This document shows positions 1 to 11,178 of a stretch of 64,000 nt of DNA, one piece after another. A program made the translations under genes and the position numbers. Every line of letters starts with the position of its first letter. Position 1 is the stretch's first letter. Source of the DNA: Platanthera guangdongensis (lineage: Eukaryota > Streptophyta > Magnoliopsida > Asparagales > Orchidaceae); the NCBI GenBank assembly GCA_039583875.1, contig CM077153.1, positions 116,742,568 to 116,806,567 of the forward strand, given 5' to 3'. The notes beneath the pieces are model-generated. The model did not search any database, was not told the origin of the DNA, and worked only from the letters and a program-made list of their open reading frames with translations.

Positions 1-2135
1 TTATTATGTTAAATTACTCTATCATAATAGAAATAAATTTACAAAATAAAAGAACTTGCCAAAATATATAAATGAAATGTATACAATACTCTATTCATCA
101 AATGAATTATTACAGCCAACAAACATACAGTCCACAAGACTCATACTAGGGCTGATCATTAAGATATTGTATACCCATAGATCTAACATGATCATCATGC
201 TTTCTCTATGCTAGAGGCTTTGTTAGTAGATCCACAATATTTTCTTCAGTCGGCACTCTGCTAATGCTCACATCTCCTCGATCAACAATCCCTCGAATAA
301 GATGGAACCACCAAAGTATGTTCTTGGAGCGCTGATGAGATCTAGGTTCCGAAGTAAGTAAAATTGCACTGTTGTTGTCACAATAGAGATCTACGGGACG
401 AACAATGCTAGGAACTACATCTAACTCACCGATGAATTTCCTAATCCATACAGCCTCCTTCGCTGCATTTGCTGCAACGATATACTCGGCCTCAGTTGTA
501 GAATTAGCAACTTCTATTGCTTGGAACTTTTCCAGCTAACAACACCTCCATTTAGGCAAAATATAAACACTGACTGAGACTTTGAGTCATCCCGATCAGT
601 TTGGAAGCTAGCATCAGTGTAACCTCTTACAACGAGCTCTTCCTCTCCACCAAATACCAAGAACGTAACCTTAGTCCTTCACAAGTACTTCAAGATATTA
701 TTAATGGCAATCTTATGACTATCACCGGGATCAGACTGATACCTGTTAGTCATGCTCAAGGCATAAGAGAAATCGGGTCGAGTACATTTCATTGCATACA
801 TTATTGACCCAATTGCTGAAGCATATGGAATCAACTTCATGCGGTCCTTATCTTCACAAGACTTAGGACACTGGACTTTAGAGAGACTCACACCATGAGA
901 CATGTGTAAGAATCCTTTCTTGGACTCAAGCATGTTGAATTGCTTCAACACCTTATCAATGTATATACTTTGGGTCAAACCTAGCAACTACTTCGATCTA
1001 TCTCTATAGATCTTTATACCAAGTATATAAGTAGCTTCACCGAAGTTCTTCTTATAAAAGCAGTTCCCTAGGTTCTTCTTAACAACTTTTAGGGTCATTT
1101 TGTCATTCCCGATCAGCATTATGTCATCTACATACAATATCAGAAAGACAACGATGCTCCTACTAATCCTCTTATAGACATACAGTTCATCCTCGTTCTT
1201 TATAAAACCAAACTTTTTTATTTTTTCATCAAAACGAAGATTCCAACTTTTAGAAGCTTATTTTAATCCATAAATGGATCTCTGCATCTTGCATGTTTTA
1301 GTGGCTTTACCTGGAGATACAAACCCTTGGGTTGTGTTATATAAACTTCCTCAAGGAGGTTCCCATTTAGGAAAGCCGTTTTGACATCCATCTGCCAGAT
1401 CTCGTAGTCATAATATGCAACAATAACATGCAGAATTCTGATGGACTTAACCATAACAACAGGGGAAAAGGTCTCATCATAATCAATACCATGAATTTGC
1501 TTGAAACCCTTAGCCACCAGAAGCCCTTTGAATGTTTATATATTCCCATCCATGTCGGTCTTCTTCTTGAAGACCCACTTGTGCCCTATTGGTCGTACCC
1601 CTTCAGATGGTTACACCAAAGTCCAAACTTGGTTTTCATACATGGAGTCCATTTCAGATTTCATGGCCTCAAGATACTTCTCGGAGTCTGATCCACTCAT
1701 AGCCTCTTGGTAGGTTGCGGGCTCATCACTATGATCTATAAGCAACACATAACCCATTTGAGACTTGAGAAATCCATATCTCTCAGGATCAAGCCTTGGT
1801 CTACCAGATCTACGCGGAACTTGTGTTTCCTGAGTAGGTTCTTTAGCTACAACAACTTGTAGTCCCGACTCAGGTTCCAATTCCGGTTCATTCACATTTT
1901 GTGGTTCTTAAACTTCTACCCTAGTAGTCTTTCTACTTAAGAACTCTTTCTCAAGAAAGATACCGGTCCTTGCAACAAACACTTTTCCCTCAGACAGTAG
2001 GTATAAATAGTACCATTTAGTTTCCTTAGGATATCCCATAAGATAACACTTATCTGACTTGGGTTCCAGCTTGTTAGGTATTTGACGTCACACGTATGCC
2101 TCACAACCCCAAATCTTAATGAATGACATACTGGT
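1..2135 (-). pseudogene. pol: Copia element A: integrase C-terminus, RT and RNase H, decayed
   Basis: Read on the minus strand this is the 3' half of a Ty1/copia polyprotein. The order is integrase tail (KIWGCEAYV near 2105), a linker with RRSGRPR (~1815), the RT start with WQMDVKTAFLNG (~1394-1353), the RT catalytic YVDD (~1133-1122), RPDFSYALS (~780) and RNase H with TEAEY (~490) and DLLTKP (~225). Frameshifts and stops separate these blocks, so it is not functional. The integrase breaks off at 2135 and resumes at 11179 beyond element B. The last ~130 bases look like 3' untranslated sequence; the 3' LTR lies outside the window. Confidence 0.85.
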
Positions 2136-2146
2136 TGTAACACCCC

Positions 2147-2521
2147 TGTTAGAAAGTAGAGAAAAGAAGCGAAAAGAAGAGAACAAGCCGAATAAACTTT
2201 TGAATAATCGAAATTTTATTATCCAAAAAAGATGACTATTACAAAGGTATGCCCTCCCTTATATAGAATGGAGGAGAGAAGAGAGAATACAAATAAGAGA
2301 TGTGGGACTAAAAATTTACAAGCTAAGCGGACTGTACAAAGTAAACCGCACAGGCCGCGCGGTTAGACAGAAGGACTAACCGCACGGCTTACAATAAGAG
2401 AAGCAGAGAGGTCGCCTGTGAAGATTGCTAGACCGCCCGGTTTACAAGTCGCCGAGTCAAACCGCCAGACCGCGCGGTCTCCAACCCGCCAAGACAGACC
2501 GCCCGGTCTCCAACTTTAACA
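2147..2521 (-). repeat. 3' LTR of Copia C
   Basis: A 375-bp direct repeat of 6567-6941. The adjacent polypurine tract is at 2522-2534 (GCTTGAGGGGGAG on the minus strand), which fixes this as the 3' LTR. The U3 part (2340-2515) is dense in ACCGCGCGGT-like and GACCGCCCGGTC-like inverted repeats. Confidence 0.93.
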
Positions 2522-2551
2522 CTCCCCCTCAAGCTGGAGCATATATATCAA

Positions 2552-5500
2552 TCATGCCCAGCTTGTCGCAAACATGCAGAAACGAGGCGGGACTGGCTTG
2601 GTGAAGATGTCAGCTAGCTCTTTATCAGATGTGACAAACGGAGTGCAAATTTGTTCTTTTAAAATCTCTTCACGAATGAAATGGCAGTCAACCTCAATAT
2701 GCTTTGTTCTTTCATGGAATACCGGATTTTTGGAGATGTATATGGCGGCCTTGTTATCACAGAACATAGGTAGAGGATGGTTGTACACCTCTCCTAAATC
2801 TAGCATGAGAGCCCGCAACCATTTCAACTCACAAGTGGTTGACGCCATACTGCGATACTCAGCTTCTGCACTGGACCTGGAGACAACAGACTGCTTTTTA
2901 CTCTTCCAGCTCACCAGATTTCCCCCAACAAAGGTGCAAAAACCTGAGGTAGACTTGCGATCCCCTTTGTCATCAGCATAACTTGCATCTGAGTAGGCTT
3001 CAATCCTCAGATGACCATTCTTCTGAAACAGTAATCCTTTCCCAGGCGCTGCTTTGACATATTCCAAGATCCGCAAGGCGGACTGTAGATGACATTCCCT
3101 GGGCGCTTGCATGAATTGACTCACCTTGCCCACAGCATAAGAAATGTCGGGTCTGGTCACTATGAGATATATGAGCTTACCAACCAGACGCCTGTACCGC
3201 GAACTATCTGAAAGAAGAGGCGAATCATCTGTCCAGGTTTTGTCCTCCCCAATAGCCATGGGACATCGGGCAGGTTTAGCTCCAGTCAATCCTGCCTCTT
3301 TTAAAAGATCAAGGGCATACTTACGCTGAGAGAGAACTAAGGAGTCGGGCTTCCGAGAGAGTTCGATCCCCAGAAAGTACTTTGGAGAGCCCATGTCTTT
3401 AGTGATCAGATGTTGGCGAAGATGTCGCTTTGTCAGGGCTACCCCTTCCTGGTCATCGCCAGTGAGAAGAATATCATCGACGTACACAGCAAGAACAACC
3501 AGCCCAGAAGGAGTTTTGCGAATAAAGAGAGAGTGATCAGCAGAGCTTCGCACAAAACCAACAGCCGCCACAATACCGCTGAACTTGTCAAACCAAGCTC
3601 GAGGACTCTGCTTGAGGCCATAAATTGCCTTCTGCAGCCGGCATACTCGTGTCTCCCCCTGAGCAACATACCCAGGAGGTTGCTCCATGTAAACGGCCTC
3701 GTGAAGATCACCATAAAGGAAGGCATTCTTGACGTCCAGCTGAGAAATTGGCCAATCCCGATTGACGGCCACTGAGAGAAGAACCCGGATTGTGCTGAGA
3801 CGAGCCACAAGGGAGAAGGTGTCAAAGTAATCAACCCCATAGGTCTGAGTAAAGCCCTTAGCCACAAGGCGAGCCTTATACCGATCCACAGTGCCGTCCG
3901 GGCTAAATTTGACCACAAAGACCCAGCGACAGCCAACAACATCAGTACCAAAGGGAGGAGGAACAAGAGTCCAGGTACCCCGCTCAGTGAGGGTCGCCAT
4001 TTCCTCATCCATGGCCATCTTCCAGTGAGGAATATCAAGGGCCTCCTGATAGGAGCGGGGTGTGGCAGTGGCAGAGATAGCCAGTGCAAATGCCCTGCGA
4101 GAAGGAGTAAGACGATCATAGGAAACAACAGCAGCAAGGGGGTGTAAGGTGCACGTCCGCACCCCTTTGCGAAGAGCTATAGGAAGATCCAGGTCAGCCG
4201 GGCCCGCGGCATCCGGAGCATCCGTGGTAGAGAAAGCTGGCCCGGGAGAAGAGAGCGACGGCAGCGGAGAGGAGGGAGAGGGTGGTGGGGAAGGGAGAGA
4301 GAGAGGTGGAGGAAGAGGAGGGGGTGGAGACGGTGTAGTGGTGGAGAGTGTAGGAGGAGGCGAGGGAACGAAGGGAACGGCAGGAGACTCAGAAGCTGGG
4401 AGAAGAGGAGAAGAGGCATCCGAGAAGTAGGAGGTATTCTCGAAGAAGGTGACGTCAGCAGAGACGAACTGCTTACGAAGGACGGGATCAAAGCAACAGT
4501 AGCCTTTCTGAGTGGTGGAATACCCCAGAAAGACACATTTGGTGGAGCGAGGGGAGAGCTTATCACGGGTGGCAGAAGGGGTATGCACAAAGGCAGTGCA
4601 TCCAAAGATTTGGAGAGGGAGAGGAAACGGCTCCTTTCCCGGATACAAAATGGAGAACGGGGTTTGGCCATGGAGAACCGTGGAGGGAATGCGATTGATG
4701 AGGTAGCAGGCAAGGAGAACAGCATAGCCCCAATAGGAGCGAGGAACATGCATCTGGGTCATCAAGGTGCGAGCGACATCGAGCAGGTGTCGGTTTTTGC
4801 GTTCGGCCACACCATTTTGTTGTGAAGTATAGACACAACTAGTTTGATGAAGAATCCCATTTTGCATGCAGAATGTAGAGAAGTCACGACTGAGATATTC
4901 TGGGGCATTATCAGACCGAAAAACTTTGATAGAAACACCAAACTGAGTTTTGATCATGAGATAGAAGGATGTCCATACAGAGAATAATTCGGAGCGATCT
5001 TTTAACAGATACACCCACGTACAGCGAGAGAAATCATCAATGAACGTGACAAAATAGGAACTACCCCGACCAATGGTAAGAGTAGGAGAAGGACCCCAGA
5101 TATCGGAGTGGATAAGATCAAACGGACGGGTAGAGCTACGAACGTGCTTTGGAGGGAAGGAGGAGCGGTGATGCTTGCCAAGCTGACAGGCCTCACAGTG
5201 GAGCGGAGGACTTTGAGGAGGAAGGTGGGGCAGAAGTTGATGAAGAAGACGGGGAGGAGCATGACCAAGGCGGAGATGCCATTGGAGAAGATCTGTGGAG
5301 GTGGAGGAGAAGGTGGAAAAAGCAGAAATGTTGTCTAGGAAGTATAAGCCGCCACTCTCAGTCCCAGTAGCAATCGTCCGTTGGGAGTCCGGATCCTGAA
5401 AAGAGCAAGAAGTAGAAGTAAATGTGACGGAACACTGTAATTGCTTGCAAAGAGATGTAACAGATAATAAGTTGCACGGGAACTGGGGCACGTATAGAGT

Positions 5501-5809
5501 ATCCGCCAAGTGAAGAGACGGGGTGACATGAACTATCCCTGTGCCATGAACTGATGATGAAGAGCCGTCAGCGAGAGTAACTGGGGGCAAGCGAGCATGT
5601 TTTTCTAGGAGAGAGAAACACGGGAGATGGCCGGTCATATGATTCGTAGCACCAGTGTCGATCAGCCATTTGCCCTGAGTAACAACGTGTGCACGACCAG
5701 AAGACGTGACAACCGAGGCGAAAGCCATGAAGGGAGGAAGAAGAAACTGCATCGGTCTCGGTGACAGCACACCAGCGGCACGAAGGGCCACGACCAAGGT
5801 GCAGAGCAC
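2552..5809 (-). CDS. pol: Copia C polyprotein: protease, integrase, RT, RNase H (intact)
   Basis: A single 1,085-codon frame with all Copia pol domains in order. Protease has LIDTGATNHMTG (~residue 49). GAG-pre-integrase and the HHCC zinc finger have WHLRLGH and CEACQLGKH. The integrase core has HSDIWGP, FRSDNAPEY and NGVAERKNR, giving the D-D-E set. A proline/serine-rich linker follows. RT has QLDVKNAFLYG and YVDDIL (~residue 773, 3469-3488). RNase H has SDASYADD and SSAEAEYRS. The frame opens just after a stop near 5840 and has no ATG before the protease; the start shown is GTG. Expression would therefore need fusion to an upstream gag, which is absent. No internal stop was seen. Product: enzymes for reverse transcription and integration. 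Confidence 0.9.
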   Translation of the reverse strand: MLCTLVVALRAAGVLSPRPMQFLLPPFMAFASVVTSSGRAHVVTQGKWLIDTGATNHMTGHLPCFSLLEKHARLPPVTLADGSSSSVHGTGIVHVTPSLHLADTLYVPQFPCNLLSVTSLCKQLQCSVTFTSTSCSFQDPDSQRTIATGTESGGLYFLDNISAFSTFSSTSTDLLQWHLRLGHAPPRLLHQLLPHLPPQSPPLHCEACQLGKHHRSSFPPKHVRSSTRPFDLIHSDIWGPSPTLTIGRGSSYFVTFIDDFSRCTWVYLLKDRSELFSVWTSFYLMIKTQFGVSIKVFRSDNAPEYLSRDFSTFCMQNGILHQTSCVYTSQQNGVAERKNRHLLDVARTLMTQMHVPRSYWGYAVLLACYLINRIPSTVLHGQTPFSILYPGKEPFPLPLQIFGCTAFVHTPSATRDKLSPRSTKCVFLGYSTTQKGYCCFDPVLRKQFVSADVTFFENTSYFSDASSPLLPASESPAVPFVPSPPPTLSTTTPSPPPPLPPPLSLPSPPPSPSSPLPSLSSPGPAFSTTDAPDAAGPADLDLPIALRKGVRTCTLHPLAAVVSYDRLTPSRRAFALAISATATPRSYQEALDIPHWKMAMDEEMATLTERGTWTLVPPPFGTDVVGCRWVFVVKFSPDGTVDRYKARLVAKGFTQTYGVDYFDTFSLVARLSTIRVLLSVAVNRDWPISQLDVKNAFLYGDLHEAVYMEQPPGYVAQGETRVCRLQKAIYGLKQSPRAWFDKFSGIVAAVGFVRSSADHSLFIRKTPSGLVVLAVYVDDILLTGDDQEGVALTKRHLRQHLITKDMGSPKYFLGIELSRKPDSLVLSQRKYALDLLKEAGLTGAKPARCPMAIGEDKTWTDDSPLLSDSSRYRRLVGKLIYLIVTRPDISYAVGKVSQFMQAPRECHLQSALRILEYVKAAPGKGLLFQKNGHLRIEAYSDASYADDKGDRKSTSGFCTFVGGNLVSWKSKKQSVVSRSSAEAEYRSMASTTCELKWLRALMLDLGEVYNHPLPMFCDNKAAIYISKNPVFHERTKHIEVDCHFIREEILKEQICTPFVTSDKELADIFTKPVPPRFCMFATSWA

Positions 5810-5840
5810 AAGCCGCGCGACTAAACCAGGAGGTCGCGGC

Positions 5841-6553
5841 GACTAACAAGAGAAGCGGCTAAGAGCGGAAGGGCAGAGAGGCCGCTCAAACAAGGAAGAA
5901 TCCGCGTGAAACCGCGGCGGGAACAAAAGGGAAGAAGCCGCGTGAACACGAGCGGCTAGGATCCAGATCAAGGCACAGCGGGGAAGAAGTCGCGCGGACT
6001 GCAAAAAGGCCGAGCGAACAGAAGAGAGGAGAAGAGGAGGTGACCGCGACCAAGATGCGGGTAAGAAAGGGACAACCCGCACGGTCAGGCAGATCACAGC
6101 AGTTGCGAGAATGCGGTCAAGGGCACAGCGGGGAAGAGGTCGCGCGGACTGAAAAGGCCGAGCGAACAGAAGAGAGGAGAAGAGCAAGTGACCGCGACCA
6201 AGATGCGGGTAAGAAAGGAACAACCCGCACGGTCAGGCAGATCACAGCAGCAAACCGCGAGTGCAGAGACAACACACGCGGACAGAGACAGACCGCAGCG
6301 ACTAGGAAGTCGGAGCGGCAGGAAAGAACAAGGAGCGCGGCGACACGGAAACAGGTCGCTGCGACAAAGAGCAGTCGGAGAAGAGAAACAAGAAGAAGCA
6401 AGCCGCGCGAACAGGCAGCGGACAGAAACAAGCCGCGCGGATAGAAACAAGCCGCGCGGACAGATGAGAAGGCAAGCCGCGAACAAGCCGCAGAACGCGG
6501 AAGACAAGCCGCGAACAACAGAGAGCGCACAGAATCAGGAGGAAAAGACCGTG
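5841..6553 (-). repeat. Repeat-rich leader of Copia C in place of gag
   Basis: Between pol and the PBS, where a Copia gag of ~1.2 kb is expected, there are ~710 bases of purine-rich sequence full of CCGCGCGG-type motifs. It includes a tandem duplication of ~150 bp (5971-6120 and 6121-~6260, both starting GGCACAGCGGGGAAGA after one variable base). Open frames here on both strands are compositional and show no Gag domain or zinc knuckle. Either gag was deleted or this is a derivative family that uses Gag in trans. Confidence 0.75.
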
Positions 6554-6565
6554 CCCTCTGATACC
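6554..6565 (-). other. Primer-binding site of Copia C
   Basis: On the minus strand TGGTATCAGAGG lies one base after the 5' LTR. It complements the 3' end of initiator Met-tRNA, the usual plant retrotransposon primer. Confidence 0.93.
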
Positions 6566-6566
6566 A

Positions 6567-6941
6567 TGTTAGAAAGTAGAGAAAAGAAGCGAAAAGAAGA
6601 GAACAAGCCGAATAAACTTTTGAATAATCAAAATTTTATTATCCAAAAAAGATGACTATTACAAAGGTATGCCCTCCCTTATATAGAATGGAGGAGAGAA
6701 GAGAGAATACAAATAAGAGATGTGGGACTAAAAATTTACAAGCTAAGCGGACTGTACAAAGTAAACCGCACAGGCCGCGCGGTTAGACAGAAGGACTAAC
6801 CGCACGGCTTACAATAAGAGAAGCAGAGAGGTCGCCTGTGAAGATTGCTAGACCGCCCGGTTTACAAGTCGCCGAGTCAAACCGCCAGACCGCGCGGTCT
6901 CCAACCCGCCAAGACAGACCGCCCGGTCTCCAACTTTAACA
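6567..6941 (-). repeat. 5' LTR of Copia C
   Basis: A 375-bp LTR adjoining the PBS. It is identical to 2147-2521 except for one substitution (A here, G at the matching place in the other LTR). It ends at the target duplication ACCCC. Confidence 0.94.
6679..6685 (-). promoter_or_regulatory. TATA box of Copia C 5' LTR
   Basis: TATATAA on the minus strand, between the CG-rich inverted-repeat U3 and the transcribed part of the LTR. It is the only TATA-like site in the 375 bp. Confidence 0.65.
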
Positions 6942-6962
6942 ACCCCAAATCCCAAGTTGGGT

Positions 6963-8565
6963 TCATTATACTCCCGGGAAGGGAAACATGGTCGTTGATG
7001 CCTTGAGTCGGAGGGCTCTGTCGAGGGCAAATTGGTTGCATATGCACGATGAGCGTCTGATCCAGGAGTTGTAAGCATTAGAGATTTCTTGTGTTGACAA
7101 GAATTCCACAGCCTATGCATGTATGAACTGGACGGAGGTATAATATGACCTGGCGGACAGGATTCGACGAGCAACGGAGTTGGATGAAAGTCTCCAACGC
7201 TATGCAAAGGATGGGCGAGATGGCGAATTCTCCTGGGATGATGACCTTTTGCGGAAAGAGGGTCGTTTGTGTGTCCCAAATGTGGGGAAGTTGCGAGAAG
7301 AGTTTATGTACGAAGTTCACTTTATAAAGTACTCAATTCACCCTGGGAGCACAAAGATGTTCAGGGACATGAAGAAGCTCTTCTAGTGGTCAGGACTAAA
7401 GAAAGATATCGCTCATTATGTGGCTAAATGCCAAACTTGTGCTTTGGTGAAGGCGGAATGCCAGAAGCCTGGCAATTTCTTGAAGTCGTTGCCGATTCCG
7501 GAATGAAAGTTCGATGATATTTCCATGGATTTCATGCACGGGTTGCCGAGATCTCAACGTGAAAATGATTCAATCTGGGTGATTGTAGATCGGTTGACGA
7601 AAGTGGCGCACTTCCTTCCGAATAAATGAGACGATTCAGTGGACATTTTGGCAAAGCTCTATGTTGAGCAGATCGTACAGCTACACAGTGTTTCTCGTAG
7701 CATCTTAAGTGATTGTGATGGGCTATTTACATCAAATGACTGGAGGCTAGTCCATCAGCTATTGGGCACGAAGTTGACGTTCAGTACGACCTTTCATCCC
7801 CAAACAGATGGCCAAACTGAGAGGACCAATAGGACCATGGAGGATATGCTCTGAATGTGCGCCCTGGACTTTGGTAAGAGATGGGAAGATCATCTCTATA
7901 TGGTGGAGTTTGCCTACAATAATAGCTACCAATCGAGCATCGGTATGCCACCGTTTGAAGCTCTGTATGGTCGCAAGTGTCGTACACCGTTAGCTTGGGC
8001 AGAAGCAGGCGAAGCCAAACTGTATATGCGTAAAGAAGTCGATGAAGCTAACTCGACGATATGCGCTATTCGAGAGAGGCTACTAATAGCCCAGGATCGA
8101 TAATCAAAGTACTACAACTCCAAGCACCGGAATGTGGAGTTCACGGTGGGCGATTGGGTATATTTGAAGATCAAACCCTTCAAAGGCATGTCCATGATTC
8201 GGCGTTTGAAAAAGTTGAGTCCGAGATATCTTGGTCTATTTGAAGTGGTGGAGCACATTGGGGAAGCTGCATATCGACTAGCTCTTTTGGCAGACTTGGG
8301 TGGATTACATGATGTGTTTCACATCTCGATGCTCCGGAAAGCCGTCAAAGATCCAACTCAAGTGATCGAGAATAATCGTGTGCCGGTGGAGTATTGACTA
8401 ACGATGAAGGTTAGGCCCATTCGGATCGAGCATCGCGCCGATAAACAGTTGCGGAACAAAACAATCGGGATGGTCAAAGTCCGGTGGGACAATTGTGGTC
8501 GTGAGGAGCTAACATGAGAGCGAGAGCAAACCATGCGAGCTGAGTTTCCCGAGCTGTTTGTGTAA
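6963..8565 (+). pseudogene. pol: Gypsy B RNase H end, integrase and C-terminal module, decayed
   Basis: Starts in RNase H (PGKGNMVVDALSRR), then the HHCC finger (CQTCALVKAEC), the integrase core (FHPQTDGQTERTNRTMEDML), a GPY/F-like module (KLSPRYLGLFEVVEHIG) and a Tekay/Del-like chromodomain-type tail, ending at TAA 8563-8565. In-frame stops interrupt it, for example at 7384, 7504, 7627, 7852, 8101 and 8395. The overall frame is largely preserved, so decay was mainly by point mutation. RT and everything upstream is deleted. Confidence 0.88.
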
Positions 8566-8669
8566 ACTGTTATGTAGTGCGTGTCAAGGTGTATTAAACT
8601 TTGGTGAAGTCATAAAATCTTGTTTTTGATTTCCTTACTGTGTACAAATTTCGGGACGAAATTTATTAT

Positions 8670-8682
8670 AAGGAGAGGAGGG
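8670..8682 (+). other. Polypurine tract of gypsy B
   Basis: AAGGAGAGGAGGG immediately before the 3' LTR (one T between), downstream of the CGGGACGAAAT motif that follows pol in many plant gypsy elements. Confidence 0.85.
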
Positions 8683-8711
8683 TTGTAACACCCGAAATCC
8701 CAAGTTGGGTG

Positions 8712-9262
8712 ACACGGCCTGGGACACGGGCGTGTTCCAGGGCATGTCCTGCTCTGCATGGATGAGCAATCTGTCGAGTGCTCAACAAACTGAACACGAC
8801 GAGTTCTCGAGAGGGAATACACCCTGCGACAGAGGCGTGTCAGAGGGCGTGTCCCCCTCTGGTCAATGAACTTCAATCGACGAAGCGCACGCTGGGGGCG
8901 TGTCTGCTGCCGTGTAAGGGCACACGGCCTGTGACACAGGCGTGTCACAGGCCGTGTCCTTTTCTAGATTTGGCCAGGGCAGTGAGGCCTATTGAACACG
9001 GGCAGGACACGGGTGTGTCTCTGGGCACACGGCCTATGACACGGGCGTGTCACATGGCCGTGTCTTGCTCGGGTTGAGATGGTTATATACCACATGAGGT
9101 ACACGACCACAGACACGGGCGTGTATGAAGGCGTGTCAAGTCACACGGCCTGGGACACAGGCGTGTCACATGACCGTGTACTCTTCTGGTTGAGTTAGTT
9201 GTGTGCCGCTTAAGGTACACGACCTGTGACATGGGCGTGTCACATGCCGTGTCAGCCAAAAA
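8712..9262 (+). repeat. GACACG-GG-CGTGTC inverted-repeat array in B LTR
   Basis: Many imperfect copies of a 14-base hairpin motif (arms GACACG/CGTGTC, 2-base spacer), interleaved with ACACGGCCTGTG-type variants. There is no strict period. The same motif fills the start of both D LTRs. Confidence 0.9.
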
Positions 9263-9539
9263 TTAGCCTTTTGTGGCAAAATCCTGGCCGTCCATTTTCC
9301 TCAGCTAGGATCTGAGGGCCCAAGCTTCTCCCTACTACTTTAATGCCGAGAAAGAGAAGGTCTTTCTCATTGTTAACTTAGCCATTCTCTTTCTAAGGAA
9401 GTGAGAGAGAAGGGAGAGCAAGGAGGAGGAGGAGGGAAGGAGCCGGCCACCGGTGGAGCTGCAGAGTTCCGATTCGAGATCCGAGACCAGCGTTGTGGAG
9501 GCAAGGCCGTTGCAATGCTTTCCAGCCGGCTAGAATTCT

Positions 9540-9563
9540 GTGGCTCCAAAGCGATCGTCAAGG
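9540..9563 (+). other. gag: Candidate LTR-encoded first gag exon of B, start codon lost
   Basis: GTG followed by codons for APKRSSR, then GTAATG, a splice-donor-like sequence. It aligns with the D exon at 14895-14918 (MAPKRSSR, then GTAACG) and with MAPKRTTR in F. The first codon is GTG where D and F have ATG, so this copy looks mutated. The role is inferred from conservation across LTR families. Confidence 0.5.
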
Positions 9564-11178
9564 GTAATGATCTTTCTTCCTTGGACATGTGAAGTCCTTC
9601 CTTTTTGGCATGTGCATGGGTTTCCCCCACCAGAGGGTGGATTGCTAAGGGATTCCCTTGGGTTGATTCTTGGAATCCCCACTAGTTTGACATATAGATC
9701 CGAAAATGGAGTATGGAATATGCATGCTGTGTGAAGCCTATCTGTACAGGTTGGTCTAGATTGGTGATGTTGCATTTGCGCACCGGAGAAGACTCCGTGG
9801 TTAAACGTGTAGTTTATGGAGTCGAGGGGTTGGACCTGTGAAGGGTAGTAGCAGGAAGTACTAGAGTGGTAGTCCAAGAAAATACCCTTGTGATGTTTAT
9901 GATGCTCGATGGGTTGGACCTGTGAGGGGCAGTAGCAGGAATTACACCTGCGGAAGTCCAGGAAAAGACCCTCTGATGCTTGTAATGCTTATGATGCTTG
10001 ATGGGTTGTGCCTGTGAAGGGTAGTCGCAAGAAGTACTGGCTTGGAAGTCCAAGAAAATACCCTCAAGTGCATGCTATGAATGTACGGTTCAGCCTAGGG
10101 ATGGAAAATGAGTTCTGTCGCTAACACGAGGCGTGGCTCCTAGCTAACCTATGAATGTGAAGCTAGTCCCTCGGGGATAGTCTGGCTATGTGTGAGCTTG
10201 ATGAGCTCTTCAAAAGGCTTAATGCCAAACAGGTAAGGTGAAACCGACCCGCGCCTTTTTCTTAGCCTCAGGTACGCTGTACTCGGTGATGGCAAGGCGA
10301 CTTGAGCAACGGGGGTAGTTGATCCGACCTGCATTATGTCCGTCCGACTTGAGGACCTGAAAGTGCGGTCTATTGGAGCACATAGCGAGAGTCTTAGGCC
10401 TATACGTTATGACACCATGGGGGGATACGGGCCAATCCCGAGTCGTTATAAGACTAAAGTCTCCGGCTGCACGCCATGGAGCAAAATGCTCAAGTTTGCC
10501 GTTGGGCTTTGGGCCTAGAACGGTAGTGGGCAACTGGTTTATCCGGTACACCAAGAATTTTCCCTGAGTGCACGGATCGTCGGGCCGCGTGGCTGATGGT
10601 TGTGATGGAATATTTGTGCGTAAGAGCTCAATGTGTAATATCTATATATTTGCATATGAATGACTATGCTTGCAGGGAAGGAATGTCACTGTCCTGGGAG
10701 AAGGGTAGGGTTGTTATAAATTGGTCAGCTGAATGCTAACCGTTGCCTTGTTTGCCACCGTTGGGTGGGCTGTCCTTGTAAAGGTGCTGGAGAACTGAGC
10801 GGGACATTTAAAGGCTGAAGTCCCTGCTACTGCTGCTAGCCCTTGAAGGCTAAGCTGAAAAATGTTGTGTTTTGTTCATGTGTGGCCGGCCTGCGCGTCG
10901 ATGTTTGGAAGCCACTTTTGTAAAGAGCAACTGTAAGGCCATAAGGCCAAACACTATTGTATTTGACGTACATTCCTATATAAATGTGGGTGTTTATATT
11001 AGTGGACATTCATGGTTGGAGTTTAGCGTTGATGTTAAAAGCTTCGGCTAGAATGCTATGGGTTAGGATGCGCAACTCTGATATCAACCCGTGACTTCGC
11101 CGCCTGTTTTGTGGCTATGGTGTGGGGCCCCGACCGGACCTTCTATTATATGCTATATGAACGGATGAAGATGTTACA

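Larger units (their letters stand above)
2147..6941 (-). mobile_element. Young Copia element C, complete LTR to LTR
   Basis: A 4,795-bp Ty1/copia element on the minus strand. Two 375-bp LTRs (2147-2521 and 6567-6941) begin TGTTAGAAAG and end TTTAACA on the + strand and differ, by eye, at one base. The element is flanked by a perfect 5-bp duplication, ACCCC (2142-2146 and 6942-6946). PBS and PPT are in the expected places. Pol is one open frame, but there is no gag. The near-identical LTRs imply recent insertion. It sits in the remnant LTR of gypsy B. Confidence 0.95.
2136..11178 (+). mobile_element. Gypsy element B, 5'-truncated, hosting Copia C
   Basis: A Ty3/gypsy remnant inserted in the integrase of Copia A. 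Its left end is only ~27 bp of LTR (TGTAACACCCC at 2136-2146, continuing at 6947-6962 after element C). This is fused directly to RNase H coding sequence, so the rest of the 5' LTR, PBS, gag, protease and RT are missing. RNase H-integrase, PPT and a full 3' LTR follow. The flanks CTGGT (2131-2135) and CTAGG (11179-11183) match at only three of five bases, as expected for an old target duplication. That the Copia A integrase continues on both sides is the stronger evidence for the boundaries. Confidence 0.8.
8684..11178 (+). repeat. 3' LTR of gypsy B
   Basis: A 2,495-bp LTR from TGTAACACCC to GATGTTACA. It shares organisation with the D LTRs: inverted-repeat array near the start, a purine-rich transcribed region, an MAPKRSSR-like exon at 9540-9563, and an end like GTTACA. 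The old partner LTR is reduced to the 27-bp stub at 2136/6947. Confidence 0.88.

Noticed and set aside
601..807. Small + strand open frames over the Copia and gypsy pol regions
   Set aside because: They are antisense or out-of-frame shadows of RT, RNase H or integrase and have no domain of their own.
6040..6655. Arg-rich open frames in the Copia C leader, both strands
   Set aside because: They arise from CG-rich tandem repeats, overlap in all frames and lack any Gag feature.
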